Below, in pieces: positions 11,922-23,064 of a stretch of DNA of 64,000 bases. The stretch spans positions 2,046,001 through 2,110,000 of the forward strand of contig JACONQ010000012.1 in assembly GCA_014281115.1 (NCBI GenBank), read 5' to 3'. Made by a program: the position numbers and the translations under genes. The stretch's first letter is position 1; every line of letters starts with the position of its first letter. The notes beneath the pieces are model-generated. The model had not been told where the DNA came from. It searched no databases and saw only the letters and a list, made by a program, of their open reading frames with translations. Source of the stretch: Laburnicola sp. R22_1. Its lineage: Eukaryota; Ascomycota; Dothideomycetes; Pleosporales; Didymosphaeriaceae.

Positions 11922-13638
11922 GTAATGCCACGGTTAGGGGTCGCTGAGCTCCGAATGGTTGGAGGTGACTTGAGACTGATGAGTATTTCGGCGGTGTTGG
12001 GTGTCCGGAGTCTGGTGATGTGAGCTTTCTCAAATAACAGGTCTTGTCTTGGGCAGCGAAACACGACTAGAGATACCCCCAATAATAAAAACTTGAAAAC
12101 CCACCATGACTTTCCCACGACTCTCTTTGATATAACAGTGCCTACCTACTGTATAGAACCAAATGTACGTAAGGGAAGATGTGGCTATCACAATATATCG
12201 TGGACAAAGCACGACTCACTCCCTCTTAATTGAGAACCCATCCAGGATCAAAGTCTTAACGACGATACGATACCGAAATACACACTCTCTTGGTAAGCAT
12301 CAAGCAATACTGCACCGTCCCAAGCCATACTTGAGTAGTGAGTGATGGCCCACCAACAACCCGATCCAAGCACACACGCAACCACACACACACGAGGCCG
12401 AACAGATCAACGCGAGATCGTACGTACCATGCCGCTCCCTCGTAGAACTATAGCGTCGGAAAAAATCCACTGGGCGGGTTGGTTTCCCGCTGACTTCGAC
12501 GCCGACTCTCCAGGCTACCTACTTGGGAAGTTTGAAGAGCAATAGAGTATTACCTAGGTGATCCGTCGGCACGACAACAGCCATGCTAGTAGTAGCAGGT
12601 ATGTATGGTATCGTATACGATGGCCCGGCGGCCGGGCCAAAGGGAAGGGAAGGAAAAGGAACAAGAAGCCGCACAAATCAAACCAGCAAGCACGCAACGG
12701 GTTTCTTTTCCGCTGCCTTTTCCACGCGTGCTTTGGGCGGCTGACCTGCCCTGCCCTGCCCTGACCCGCCCAGGCCTAGGCTACCTTACCCAGATGCAAG
12801 TGGGTACATGTACATACGTAGTCTGAGACCAGCCGGCTGGGCTAAAGCTAGCTCAAACGCTCAGGAAGGCACAGCCAGCCGCGCGAATGGCATGGTTCGG
12901 TACTGGAATGCGGAAATCCGCATAGAGTGACTGGTGGGATTGTCTTCCACTGCGATCCATGGGCGAGGCCGCGGTACGAGCCTGTTGCCTGATGGGGTAG
13001 TTTGGGATGGGTGCGGCGCTGGCCATGTGTGCCGGGCGAATCAGCGGGTGGGGAGGGGGCGTGCGGCGTGCGTGCTAGGTGACTAAGTGCGTGGGCTGTT
13101 CTGTTCTGCCTTTTTTATTCATGTGTTTGTGTGCTTGTAAGTTGGGGCATGGCAGGATTTTGGTTGGGGTTGGGGTGTGTGTGGTTTGCTTTGCAGGGTG
13201 GGTGGCATGATTGAACCATGTGGATGTGGGTGTGAATGGTATGGTGTTGGTATTGTAGGATTGCTATCGGATGGAATGGAATGGCGCCGAGGGGTATTGA
13301 CGGCACCATCCGGTCCTCTGACGAGCACCGGCCGCTGTGTCAATCTATCATGTATGTATGTATGTGTGCGCATGCTAAACTGTACTCCGCTCCTCAAGTG
13401 GACAGAAACTCCGGAAAAATAAGCCCTGGATATCAATGCAGAGTCCGTTCCGTTGCGCTAGCCTGGACTGTGCCCAAGAGTCGCAATTCCCAACATGCTA
13501 CAACAACTCACGCCTGCTCAAAAGCCACACAACAGTGCGTGCTTTCGTATCATCGTCGCAAAGCCAAAGCTAAGCTCCCATAGTGCCGCACCTCAGTCAT
13601 AATCAAAGTTCTCAACGCCGGCGACCGCACCGGTCTGT
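11922..13638. other. Convergent intergenic region, low-complexity
   Basis: This is 1.7 kb between two gene 3' ends. It holds CA-rich and GT-rich simple sequence (ACACAC near 12370-12395; GGGGTTGGGGT and GTGTGTG near 13155-13185; TGTATG repeats near 13350) and a short CTGCC repeat near 12748. No coding family or RNA gene was recognised. Confidence 0.55.
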
Positions 13639-15192
13639 TCATCGCACTTTCGTCATGATGAAATACTCTACGCTCTCGCCCGCCCAGCTCACGCTGTTAG
13701 TCCCTGAATCATACCGCTCTTCGTCAAAGAGATTCGCGATGCTGTTCTCGTTCCTCACGCCCTGCTTGCCCGCGCCGCCGCCGAAACTCGCCAGACTGAC
13801 GACTTTGCAGCCGTCTTTGAGGTCGAGGAACTTGTCCAGCAGCTTGCCGTTCAGTTTCTGCGGGAAGACCTTATTGTTGACGAGAACGACGTCGGCGCGG
13901 CGCAGGGCGTCGTCGATGGCTGGCGATTCGAGGAAGTCGCCGTGCAGCAGCGTGATGGGGCCGAGCGATATGTTCCAGAGCTTGGAGCGGGCGCGGAGCT
14001 CCGAGGCTTGGTTGTTGGCGTACTCGGCGGCCCTGTCCATGATTTCTATGCCGTGGGATTCGGCGCCGGTCTGCAGGGCGGACTGAAGAACGACGTTGCC
14101 GACGCCTGAACCCAGGTCGACAAAGACGGATTGTGATTTGAGGCCCGTCTGGTTGAAGATGGTATGCACGAACTGCGGAAGAAGTTCGCCGTATGTAGTC
14201 TCCTTCGCTTTTGGGTCTATGCGACGGAGGAGATGGGCGTACGGCGAGACGGTGCGTGAGTAGACCTGGTCGAGGATGCGCCGGACCAGGCTGAGGGGGA
14301 GCGCATGCTTCGAATCGAGGATGGCGGCGATGGTCCCATCTTCAAGGTTCTTCTGTATGGTGCTGTTGAACTGTTCGATGGCGAGAGAGTAGTCTTCGGG
14401 CGACTTCTTGGAGACTGCGCGCTTGAGCAGGCGTACCGTGCCGTCGGTCTCGGAAGCCAGCTCGGCGGCGAGGTCGGCGGGAAGGTAATGCTGCACAATC
14501 TCCTCGATGGAGTAGTTTATGTCTTCGAGCGGGTTGAAGTTGGTGGGGTCTCTGGGCTCGACGCATTCGAAGCGTTCGGGTTTCGAGGAGCTGGGGTACT
14601 GCAGATGCACTACGGGTATGTCGCGCAGGCCCGGAAAGACGCGTTTGAAGTCCTTGGCCCAGTCGCCTCTTGACATAGCCCTGCCATGTATCAGCCTGGC
14701 CTCTTTGCTCTGCTCCGCCGGGGCCGCCGACGTGCCGTTCTCCGGCTGCTGTAGGCTGCCGTTGGAGTGCGTGCCTTGCGGCTCCGCTATCCGTATGCGC
14801 CTCTTGTAGTCGGGCTCCAGCATGCGGTTTGGCCCTGTGGGCTCTATGCTTCTGCTATTGCTCATCTTCTGCCGCTTCCGCCCGCCCGGCGACTCGTCGT
14901 CGTCCCCGCTCGACTCGTCGCTGCTCGCCCACTGCGGGGTGCCCGGCGAGGCCTTGCGCTTGCGCTGTTGCACCTGCGACACGGAAAGCGACCGGCGCGC
15001 AGGCTCGCGGGGATGTGCATGCGCCGCCGTCGCGGTGCGCACCTTGGTCGAAGGCGTCAATCTATAGCGGTTCGCGGGGGGCGCACTTGTGCCTGTCGCA
15101 GGTCCGGCTGGCGGCGCGCGTCTACCGGCGGGCTTCTTGACAGGCACGGCGACAGTCCGCGTCTTGATCTTGGCCGGTTTGACGTTGAACAT
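13639..15192 (-). CDS. dot1: DOT1, histone H3 lysine-79 methyltransferase
   Basis: Dot1 is the non-SET, SAM-dependent enzyme that methylates H3K79 in the nucleosome core and acts in silencing and the DNA-damage checkpoint. The 517-residue single-exon protein has a basic, Pro/Ala/Ser-rich N terminus (likely nucleosome or DNA binding) with a nuclear-signal-like GGRKRQKM. The catalytic domain occupies about residues 200-517. SAM-binding motif I is VFVDLGSGVGNVVLQSAL (near 354-372), followed by HGIEIMDRAAEYA, VLVNNKVFPQKLN and the C-terminal SGTNSVSWAGESVEYFIMTK. The start chosen is ATG at 15192 (MFNVKPAKIKTRTV). The frame stays open upstream for 212 codons to 15828, but that extension is the tail of the neighbouring reductase pseudogene plus Pro/Arg-rich filler, so it is excluded. 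Confidence 0.93.
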   Translation of the reverse strand: MFNVKPAKIKTRTVAVPVKKPAGRRAPPAGPATGTSAPPANRYRLTPSTKVRTATAAHAHPREPARRSLSVSQVQQRKRKASPGTPQWASSDESSGDDDESPGGRKRQKMSNSRSIEPTGPNRMLEPDYKRRIRIAEPQGTHSNGSLQQPENGTSAAPAEQSKEARLIHGRAMSRGDWAKDFKRVFPGLRDIPVVHLQYPSSSKPERFECVEPRDPTNFNPLEDINYSIEEIVQHYLPADLAAELASETDGTVRLLKRAVSKKSPEDYSLAIEQFNSTIQKNLEDGTIAAILDSKHALPLSLVRRILDQVYSRTVSPYAHLLRRIDPKAKETTYGELLPQFVHTIFNQTGLKSQSVFVDLGSGVGNVVLQSALQTGAESHGIEIMDRAAEYANNQASELRARSKLWNISLGPITLLHGDFLESPAIDDALRRADVVLVNNKVFPQKLNGKLLDKFLDLKDGCKVVSLASFGGGAGKQGVRNENSIANLFDEERYDSGTNSVSWAGESVEYFIMTKVR

Positions 15193-15606
15193 GATGGCGG
15201 GGGCAGCGACAGGACGGACGGGTCGAGGGAGGCGGCGGATGCATGCGGTGCGGAGGCATGCGTTGCGTGCGGATGCGCGTGGATGCAGGAACACGGCAGG
15301 TGTCTGGCAGCTAAGGAGCGTCTGGGGTAAGTAGAGATGAGAGAGTGAGGGAGGGGCGACAGCAGCAGGCGGCTCCAGGCAGCCACACGAGAGACGGACA
15401 GGACGCGCAAAAAGGTGACGCTCGACCGCGGCTTTCCTACAGGCTGCCCACCGCGACGGCCATTCACTAGCACGAGAGCTTGGCCTTGGACTCGGGTCAC
15501 ACGCGTGCTGATCTCCCCATGTCATCCGACCACGTCGCTTGCGCGGGAACATGCACGAGTACAAATACAACCAACTGGCCCTGTTTGTCACTTCTTCTCC
15601 TCCAGT
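15193..15606. promoter_or_regulatory. DOT1 upstream region, open in the DOT1 frame
   Basis: The region carries no recognised domain in any frame. In the DOT1 frame it happens to be stop-free, giving a low-complexity Arg/Ser/Pro translation. It should include the DOT1 promoter and 5' UTR. Confidence 0.5.
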
Positions 15607-16716
15607 CTCTGCTTCCCACCTTACCGCATCCAGGACAATCTCTCTGATACTATCGTACGCGCTCTTCCACTCCGTCCCAAAGATCCCGTCACTCTTCCCC
15701 GTGTCTACTCTCGCCCACTTGGCTGTCCTATCCCGGAACCCCTCCTCATCCACCTCCACGTCCGGTAGTCTCTCCGCCAATTTCGGATACTCCCTCCTCA
15801 ACCTCGCAGCAATGGCCCGCAGATCCACAATCTCACGCTAAGCAAGAAGATATCGCTGGTTGCCCGGTACTTTGTCAGCATTAAGCAAGAGCACGTGTAC
15901 ACGCGCTACGTCGTCTGTATCCCTGTATCCTATCAACACTACTGACTTACAGCCAGGGTGAACAACTCACATAATTATAGGAAACGCAGCATCTAGGTCC
16001 GCCGCCGTCCCACCCTCCATAAGCGCATGATACGTGCGAGGAATCCCCCCAAAACCATCACCACTCGGCCTGAATTCCACCTGCGGACTTCGCCCCATAA
16101 TACTAGGCGGCAACAGCATCACAATATTAAATCCCACTCCTTCTTTCCTGTCCTCCTCCTTATACCACGCCCACGTCTTCCGCTCAGCATTCGTCTTCCA
16201 GTACATGTATGCGTTTCGCCATGGTCTGTTTTTCCCTGCTTTAAAGGTGGTGTTATTATTAGTCGCGTCAGTCATAGTCGCAGACGGATCGAAGAGATTG
16301 GCCATGTCTATAGCTTGCAGCAACGTCCCGCAGATGATAACCCATTTTACACGTGGACTCTGCTTCGCCCCCTAAAGGATATTGTGATCGATGGCCCACG
16401 TAGGCGCTATCATGCTCTTGACCCAGTCTCCGTCGCCGGATTCGTCTGCCAGGGGAGTGGCGCAGTGGATGATATACGTCACGGTCGATGCTGCTGAGTC
16501 GAAAGCACTGGGGATGGTCATGTCGGGAATAGATGTGAATGCCAGGCGACCGGACAAGGTTTCTGAAGGAAACTTGACGTGGAAGAGGGGAATTTGTTTG
16601 CCGGCGTTTCGGAGGGCGATGGTCATAGTATGGGGGGTGGAGGCGAGGAGGTGTTCGAGAATGACGGCGCCGACGTTGCCGGTTGCGCCTGTGAGGAGGA
16701 CTTGCTTGGACGTCAT
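15607..16716 (-). pseudogene. NAD(P)-dependent epimerase/reductase (extended SDR) with two in-frame TAG codons
   Basis: The conceptual protein begins at ATG 16716 (MTSKQVLLTGATGNVGAVIL) with the Rossmann glycine motif TGATGNVG of the extended short-chain dehydrogenase/Gre2-like reductase family. One frame continues through HCATPLADE, DWVKSMI, GTLLQAIDMAN and, after a phase-consistent 48-nt intron at 15923-15970, DTDDVARVHVLLLNADKVPG and the family C-terminal REIVDLRAIAARLRREYPKL. It is interrupted by TAG at 16377-16375 (after DHNIL) and by TAG at 15840-15838 (after NQRYLLA). Homology resumes in the same frame immediately after both. Each stop could be a CAG-to-TAG change. No natural stop is seen at the expected C terminus (about 15607). 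A sequencing error at two independent sites is less likely than decay. Confidence 0.8.
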
Positions 16717-17536
16717 TGTGGCCGGTCAATGTGGTTGCTATCGATCTGTTGGGGTATGTTGTTGGCGCGGTATAAATTGAATGTTCTCTGTCCTCTCACG
16801 ACGATTTCTCGGGTCTTCTCTTTCTCTCATGCACGATTAGTCGCTCTTGCTGCGGCCCCCTTCAGCCTTTGTACGTAGGAATCGTGCTTCAGGTCCTCTC
16901 TTTCCGTGGAGTCGATTACTCAAGAGTACTCCGTCGCAACGATCTTGTCAGTGCAATCGTCGCCTTTCGCGCATTATGCTTCACCCCACTAATCCGGTGG
17001 GAATAACTAAGTTACAGCCCTTATTCAAGCTGCAGCCTTTCGTCAGGATATGTGAGCATGCTGGGCCACACGAGGTAGTGTGGGGCGTGGGGCCAACGTG
17101 GTGTTGGTGTTGGGTGTTGGTGGGGTAGCTACTTTGTGTAACCTACTACTCATCACTCATTTGCGGATAGAGTACATGACGGGGCTCGGCTCGAGTTGGA
17201 TCACTTATATTTCTCCGATGTTCGAAATTGTGAAATTGTGATCAGACTAAAGATTCAACAGGTATAGGAAGGACAGCTGTAGGACGTTAGTGTGAGAAAC
17301 AAATTTGTATTAGTGCCAGGATATTAGAAAGAGTAAGTGGAGTTATTAGTGATGCACCTTGCATGCATGATGTTGCAAGCCCTATCCCTATCAAAGATGC
17401 AGCCGAACTGCATGAGGTCGAGTTCTCCTCATCTCATAAAAGAGAAGAAAGATAGAAAGTAAGGAAGGAGGGAGGAATTGGTCACCTCCGCCACTGATTG
17501 CTCTTCGCATTCGAGCACAGCATAAACAAGCCGCCC
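16717..17536. other. Intergenic region, no gene recognised
   Basis: About 820 bp lie upstream of the reductase pseudogene and downstream of the RING gene. The 17,160-17,470 part is AT-richer and purine-rich. No coding family or RNA gene was recognised. Confidence 0.5.
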
Positions 17537-18661
17537 TTAAGCAGATCCGCCCATGCCCATTTCGTCATCATCTGATTCCTCTGCGTCGAGCTCCGAGTCG
17601 TACACGTCCGTGTCATCCATATCTTCATCCTCGTCAGATTCCTCCATATCCTCGTCCTCCTCCGAAGATACCGGTTCCTCCATCTGATCACTCATGTGAC
17701 GCCTGTCTCGCGGTTCGCAAAGCCTCTCCCGGTCGTGCGGGCACGTATTCGCATTGTCCATCGAAGAACCATTCACCCACGAGTCCAAGCACTCCTTGTG
17801 GAAGACGTGACCACTCGTGCAGCGCGCAACCACAAGCTCTCCGTGCGCAGCATCAACCATGTCTTCCAGGCAGATGATGCATTTTCCCTCAGGACGACGC
17901 TCCCCAGTATAGGGTCGACTGAATGCGGAGCTCGGAATCGGCTCGCCTGCACTCTCGTACTCCATGGGCGTACCGTCGGGATGATATTGTATATGGTCAT
18001 CAACGATGATCCTGGCCACGCCGGGGGGTTGGTAGACCGTTGGAGGACCCTGGATCCAGGGTTTCATGATCTCAGGGTCGGCTCGTCCTACCGAGAATCG
18101 TCAGTCACTGTCAAAGGCGACATTGCGCGAGAACTCACCAGCGTCCCATCCTTCATTCATCGTGATGATGTCCTCGTCGTCCTCGTACCCAAGAAAGTAA
18201 TAATCCAAGAGCACATCGTGAATCATATCCGCAAATTTCTTCTCCGGCGTCTGGATCCGGGCATCGTAATCGACCCTATCGAGCGGCCTCGGGTTCGCGA
18301 AATAATCCAATGCCCGGGTTTCTTCGTCTTCCTCGCGTAGCATGCGAACGAACTCGATCAGCTCTGGGAGTTTGATTACTTCGATGATTCCTTCCGGTGC
18401 CTTCTCTTTCTCGAACGGTTTGAGGTCGCGCAGATAGCGCATTTTGAGAATATGGAAGGGGTCCACTTGCTGGGTTTCCGGTGCGTGCGGGTGGTAGCTT
18501 GTCATGGCGACGATCAAACAAGTGGCCACGTCTTGGAGGCAGCCGATTAGCCAGCCGACTTCGAATGCGTCCTTGCCTAGCTTGTCGACTTCATCGAACA
18601 TGCTAGGGAAGACCTCTGAGAGGCATTCCCAGTCGTCGTCGAAATTCGAAAGGGCGACCAT
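17537..18661 (-). CDS. RING-finger protein (putative E3 ubiquitin ligase)
   Basis: Two exons (18661-18139 and 18087-17537; 51-nt intron at 18088-18138) give 357 residues in frame. The N-terminal half is an uncharacterised helical region (starting MVALSNFDDDW) with no recognised domain. The RING lies near residues 235-285: CIICLEDM, then CTSGHVFHKECLDSW, then TCPHDRE. The first six ligands look normal; the final pair reads C-P-H-D rather than C-P-x-C, so the last zinc ligand is unusual. The C-terminal ~50 residues are a long Asp/Glu/Ser acidic tract. An upstream in-frame ATG at 18745 would add a hydrophobic 28-residue leader, but a TATAAATA-like box (18745-18752) overlaps it, so I prefer 18661. 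E3 activity is inferred from the RING alone. Confidence 0.75.
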
Positions 18662-19035
18662 CTTGATCGACAGGCAAGGTATTGCCGCACACAGAAACCG
18701 AAGAAGTAGTAGAAGTAGTTGTCGTTGAGGAGAAGTCGGGGACATATAAATAGGGCATGTCGCTTGGGCTCCTAGAACCGCGGGTGAAGTAGAGTCACAG
18801 AGTAATAGAAACCACCCAAGACAATATGTGACTCAAGAATAACAAGCAGGAAGGTGGTAAACAAGCCGTCTTTCATTCCATGGTGAACTTCAGCTTAACA
18901 AGAGTCGCATTCACCGAACGCAAGAAAGGGCGCTAGGCAGAAATCTCGCTAGTGAAACCCAGGTGACCCAGACAACAACACAAACTGACAACCTGTGGAC
19001 GTCCTTCCTACACGTGACCCTCAATGTATATCCAA
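18662..19035. promoter_or_regulatory. Upstream region of the RING gene with TATA-like box
   Basis: A TATAAATA/TATTTATA box at 18745-18752 lies about 85 bp upstream of the preferred start of the RING gene. The rest is the downstream region of the next minus-strand gene, with no other signal seen. Confidence 0.4.
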
Positions 19036-19935
19036 TTAGGAATCCGGAGGCTGCGTTTGACCTAGAACCGAGGCCCCGCCCTTCACCAGCTGACTGAAAG
19101 GCGACTTCTCGTCACTATAGGCTGCGAAAGGAGATCTGGTGACGTCAAACGACACGAAACGGCGGCTAAGTGTCGAAGGTCGGCCGAATACCGGTTGGAC
19201 GTTGTCTGGGATTGTCATCGTCGTATGGCGTGATCTGGAAGCCTTTCGCGGGGTCGTCGTCAACGGTCTTGGGGAAACGGGTGCGTGAGGGTTGCCGGCA
19301 GCAGGTTTCGCACACGATGATGAGCTGAGGAACGTCTCTATACGAGAGAGCTGCCCTATTACAGTCGCAAGGCTATCATCCAAGGGCTTGAGGTATCTCC
19401 ATAGCTCAACCGGGTACAAAGAGATGAGCTTTGCACGTAGGATTCGCTCTGCCTGTTCGTCGCCCCAGCCTCCTCCTCGAAACGAAAGACCGCCGGCTCG
19501 GGGATCGGAGACCGGAGCATTTACTTTCCTCGGCGGAGTTGCATCTTCATTTTGTGCCAGGTCCTCGGTAGTCTCTGGCGCAGTGATGTCAGTGATCATG
19601 CATACTCCGTATTGACACAACATGTGCAATCACGGGCCAACTATATGGAAACGATGGTGTGCGGCCATGTGTTCCTGAATAGAAGCTCATGGGTTTCAAA
19701 GGGGAGAGCCTAGGGGCATACCTTGTGCATTTCTCAAATGTTCCACGCTTTGGGACCTAGAAAGGTCTGCCGGCTGTTGAGACGTAGCCACCGCGGTGAT
19801 GCTGCGTAGTCGTGGTGTTGTTTCGGTACGCGTGAGCTGCTTTTCGATAGCATTGATGCGCAATGATATTTGATTTACTGCGGCTTCAAGTCCGGCAACA
19901 GAGTCCAGAATTCTCTGAAAGCTCGCATCGTCCAT
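19036..19935 (-). CDS. Hypothetical protein with N-terminal coiled coil
   Basis: I do not recognise a family. A two-exon model (19935-19722 and 19574-19036; intron 19575-19721 with GT-AG ends and matching phase) gives about 250 residues. The first ~45 residues form a likely amphipathic coiled coil (FQRILDSVAGLEAAVNQISL, then INAIEKQLTRTE). A middle segment around GGWGDEQAERILRAKLISLY is compact, and the C terminus is Ser/Thr/Pro-rich. It starts just right of the RING gene and reads the same way. The intron is longer than most here (147 nt), so the exact acceptor is uncertain. Confidence 0.5.
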
Positions 19936-20125
19936 GTCGGGTGGTAATATTTATGCCAAAGTTGATAATAGTGGAGGGGCAGATTGGGTAGATGGACCGG
20001 GTCGACTGTGGAGTACTTAAGACAAAGTTGAGATACCAGGTTAAATGTATTGTTTGGGTACAGGCAAGCGTTGATCGGCAACACTTGTGAAATCGAAGGC
20101 GCATCTGCCAATTTTAATAAGAGGA

Positions 20126-20742
20126 GGATTTCTTAGCACCCCTTTAAGATTCGCGCTGCACTACCTTTTTAAAAGTTAATACTATAACTATATAAGTAGC
20201 TCGCGCTGGGAGGCGGGGGAGCTGAAGATATGTGCGTCATCAACTCAATTATATGTATTCAAGATTTTTGCACAGAACTGGTACACAGAAAAAAAGTTAT
20301 AGCTAAATTTTCTTTTACTATAGTATAGTTGCGGGATATAGCTTTGTTTAAAAAAAAACTATATAAGTATATAGTATATAAATTTCTAAAACAGTACTTT
20401 TTTATATATGTGTTGTTAAATTAACTACTAGTACTAGTACATAGGGGTAGAACGACAAAGGCTTTCATCTCAAATAACATAACAAAAAAAGCAGAGCCCC
20501 CTGCTTAGTAATTAAAAAGAGAAATTCTATATATAAAAAAGGATTGTTTTAGGAATATATAAACTATATAATAATATCTAAGCAGGGGGCTCTACTTTTT
20601 TTATTATGTTATTTGAGATGAAAGCCTTCAAAGTTTGTCGTTCTATCCCTAGGTAGTTAATTTAACGCCACATATAATAATATAGTAATAGTATTAATCT
20701 AAGTAGGTGCAGCGCGAATCTTAGAGGGGTGCTAAGAAATCC
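20126..20742. mobile_element. Foldback/MITE-type element with 36-bp terminal inverted repeats
   Basis: The two ends are inverted copies: GGATTTCTTAGCACCCCT at 20126 continues to TTCGCGCTGCAC (20161), and the complement is found at 20707-20742 with about one mismatch. Inside is a second, larger inverted repeat: 20414-20508 pairs with 20577-20663 (motifs AGCAGAGCCCCCTGCTTAG and CTCAAATAACATAAC) around a ~70-nt loop. There is no coding capacity. No clean target-site duplication is visible. The inner arm is homologous to 38651-38740 in element G. Confidence 0.8.
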
Positions 20743-21116
20743 CATAATTGTTGAAACTAGCAGATGCGGTAGCCGGACAGAGCTTTCCCATTTTGAGAAG
20801 TACCCAACGCGCTCGCCGTCTCTCATAGTGCAATCAGTTCCCAATCATCTCGCTGTGAGCGCTATCTAGCGCCTCTTTGTCTTCTGTTCCGATACTCTAA
20901 ATGAAAGCCGCCAAGCACTCCTGGTCGTTATGGTCTCCTATTTGGCAATGACAGAGTTTCCAAATTCGAGCAGCAAATTCGAAGCAGGGATCTTGTAATG
21001 TGGCAGTGAACATTGAGACAATTTCCCTGAACCTCAATTACACCTTTAGTTAGGCCTTATCCGAGGCCTTCTTCATATTCATCTCCTGGAGATGCTGCTG
21101 ATCCTTCTGATACCCG
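20743..21116. other. Gap between MITE and P450 pseudogene
   Basis: This is where the membrane-anchor exon of the adjacent P450 should lie. I cannot find a hydrophobic anchor or the usual N-terminal P450 sequence here, so that part appears lost or unrecognisable. Confidence 0.4.
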
Positions 21117-22610
21117 TTGTCAACGAAGCTGACCGCGAACGCAGGCTCCGTTGTCCGCCTTGGGCCTGAAGAGCTCATCTTCAACACGTCTCAGGCTCTC
21201 CATGACATTTATGGCTCCCGTCCAGGCCACCAAAGCATGCACAAGTCGCCTTTGCATACCGGTCCCGTACAAGTCGGCGCCACCACTAAGAGCCAGTATA
21301 CCGTAGAGGACGTAGACCACGTTCGCCAGCGTCGAGCCCTGAGTCACTCATTCTCTACCCCTGCCCTCATGAAGCAGAAGACCATTGTACAGGACTACTC
21401 GACCAAGTTCATCAACCAAATGCGCCGTCTGCCTGCAGAAGGACGCCCTTTTAGCATCGGTGACTGGTTCTGCTATTTTACGTCGGTACGATGGGCGATC
21501 TGACGTTCAACGAGAGCTTTGGCTGCCTTGATCGCGGCGACTTCCACGAGTGGGTCGACTACCTTTTCCACACCATCAAAGATGGCGCCCTCATCCAGGC
21601 CACAAGACGCATAGCGGGTACTGGGACGTAGCTGCAGGTCTTTCTGCAAAAGAGGTTCCAGGGCATGGGTGAGGCGCTGGGCTACCACCTGAAGCATACG
21701 CGGGAGAAGGTTCTAAGGTCGGTCAAACGATTCCTAGTGCTCTGTTGTTGATATGGCTGACCCGGGGACAGACGGCTTGAGATGGACCAGGTCGATCATA
21801 GAGGTTTCATCTGGTACCTCATCAAGCAGCTGGAGGCTGAGAAATTCGACCTGCAGCAAGACGAGATCATTGTGAACTCTGGCCTTTTCATGTAAGTCCT
21901 GCATCCGAGCCATGAGCCAAGCTTGGTTCTAATCCCTCTCCAGCGTTGCAGGTGGCGAAACCACCGCTACCGCGCTCTCAGGTCTCATGGCACAATTGAT
22001 CTGGAACCCGCGTTGTTACGAGCTGCTTGTTTCGGAGATTCGCTCCAAGTTCACTGATGAGAAAGCCATCAATTTCAGCAATGTCGAACGGATGCCATAT
22101 CTCAACGCCTGCATCTCTGAGGTCCTACGCATACACCCACCCATTCCAGCCGGGCCTCCACGCGTCGTGCCACCCGGCGACAATTCATTCCTGGCGGGAC
22201 GACCGTGAGCGTAGGCGCTTGGTCGGCCTGCCACAATTCTGCGCATTTCAGAGACCCCGACGCCTTCATACCGCAGCGTTGGATTGATGAGGCATACGCC
22301 GGCGAAGTGAAGAAGGCGGCGCAGCCGTTTTCGCTCGGTGCCCGCAACTGCATTTGCAAAAAGTATGTTTCTTTTACATCTTACAGATGTGTCCTTGCAA
22401 TGAAGCACAGTTTTGACACCTACCAGCCTTGCTATTATGGAGATGCGCGTGCTCATCGCCCGTCTCTTTTGGAATTTCGATATGGTTAGCGACGACGGCG
22501 CGCTGCTGTGGGATCCTAAGGGAGAGATGCAGTATAAGCAGGCGTTCATGGTCTGGGAGAAATCCGTCGTGAATGTGACGCTGAAAGATGTGAGGGCCAG
22601 CAAGGTTTAA
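21117..22610 (+). pseudogene. Cytochrome P450 pseudogene
   Basis: A heme monooxygenase remnant resembling fungal secondary-metabolism P450s. Landmarks in order: GSVVRLGPEELIF near 21145, MGDLTFNESFGCLD near 21490, helix-I VAGGETTATALSG near 21945, the ExxR segment SEVLRIHPP near 22115, AFIPQRW near 22262, and the heme loop FSLGARNCIC near 22328 followed by RVLIARLFWNFDMVSDDGA. The frame breaks at about 21484-21492, a TAG interrupts it at 21629-21631, and it shifts again near 22180-22195. The heme-loop Gly after Cys-Ile is Cys. The N-terminal membrane anchor is absent. Introns near 21717-21771 and 21892-21943 look normal. The gene ends about 120 bp before the transposon block. Confidence 0.85.
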
Positions 22611-23064
22611 GTGATGGTAGATGGGGTGCCGTTTCCGGGACGGGTAGCCTAACAGAGGTGCTGGATGTTAGCAACCGCGTCCTTACCGCATCGGGCCGTG
22701 CATGTTGTGCCTCGCATGTAAGTCTTATTATAACCTGTGAAAGTTCTCCCCTAGGGTCAATCCGTGATGTCACGTGATCATAGGCCAGCTGTTTAACTAA
22801 CCACTGTGTTACGTAATTAATAATTTCTTTAATAATATTTTTGCTATAATAATAATAATAATAATTATAATAGTAACTAACTTAATTATTTTATCTAACT
22901 CTCTTCTTATAGTAGATCTTTTCTTATAACTAGCAAGCTATATACTACTATCTAGAACTTTACTACTACTACCTATCTTTTCTATATTTCTACTACTACT
23001 ACTTACTCTTACTTTTATTACTTATAGTTTCCTATCTTAATAGTAGTTTAGATAATTACTACTA

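Noticed and set aside
13639..15828. 729-residue DOT1 start at 15828
   Set aside because: The start is GTG, the first ~74 residues are the reductase tail, and the next ~140 are low-complexity; the DOT1-like protein starts well at 15192.
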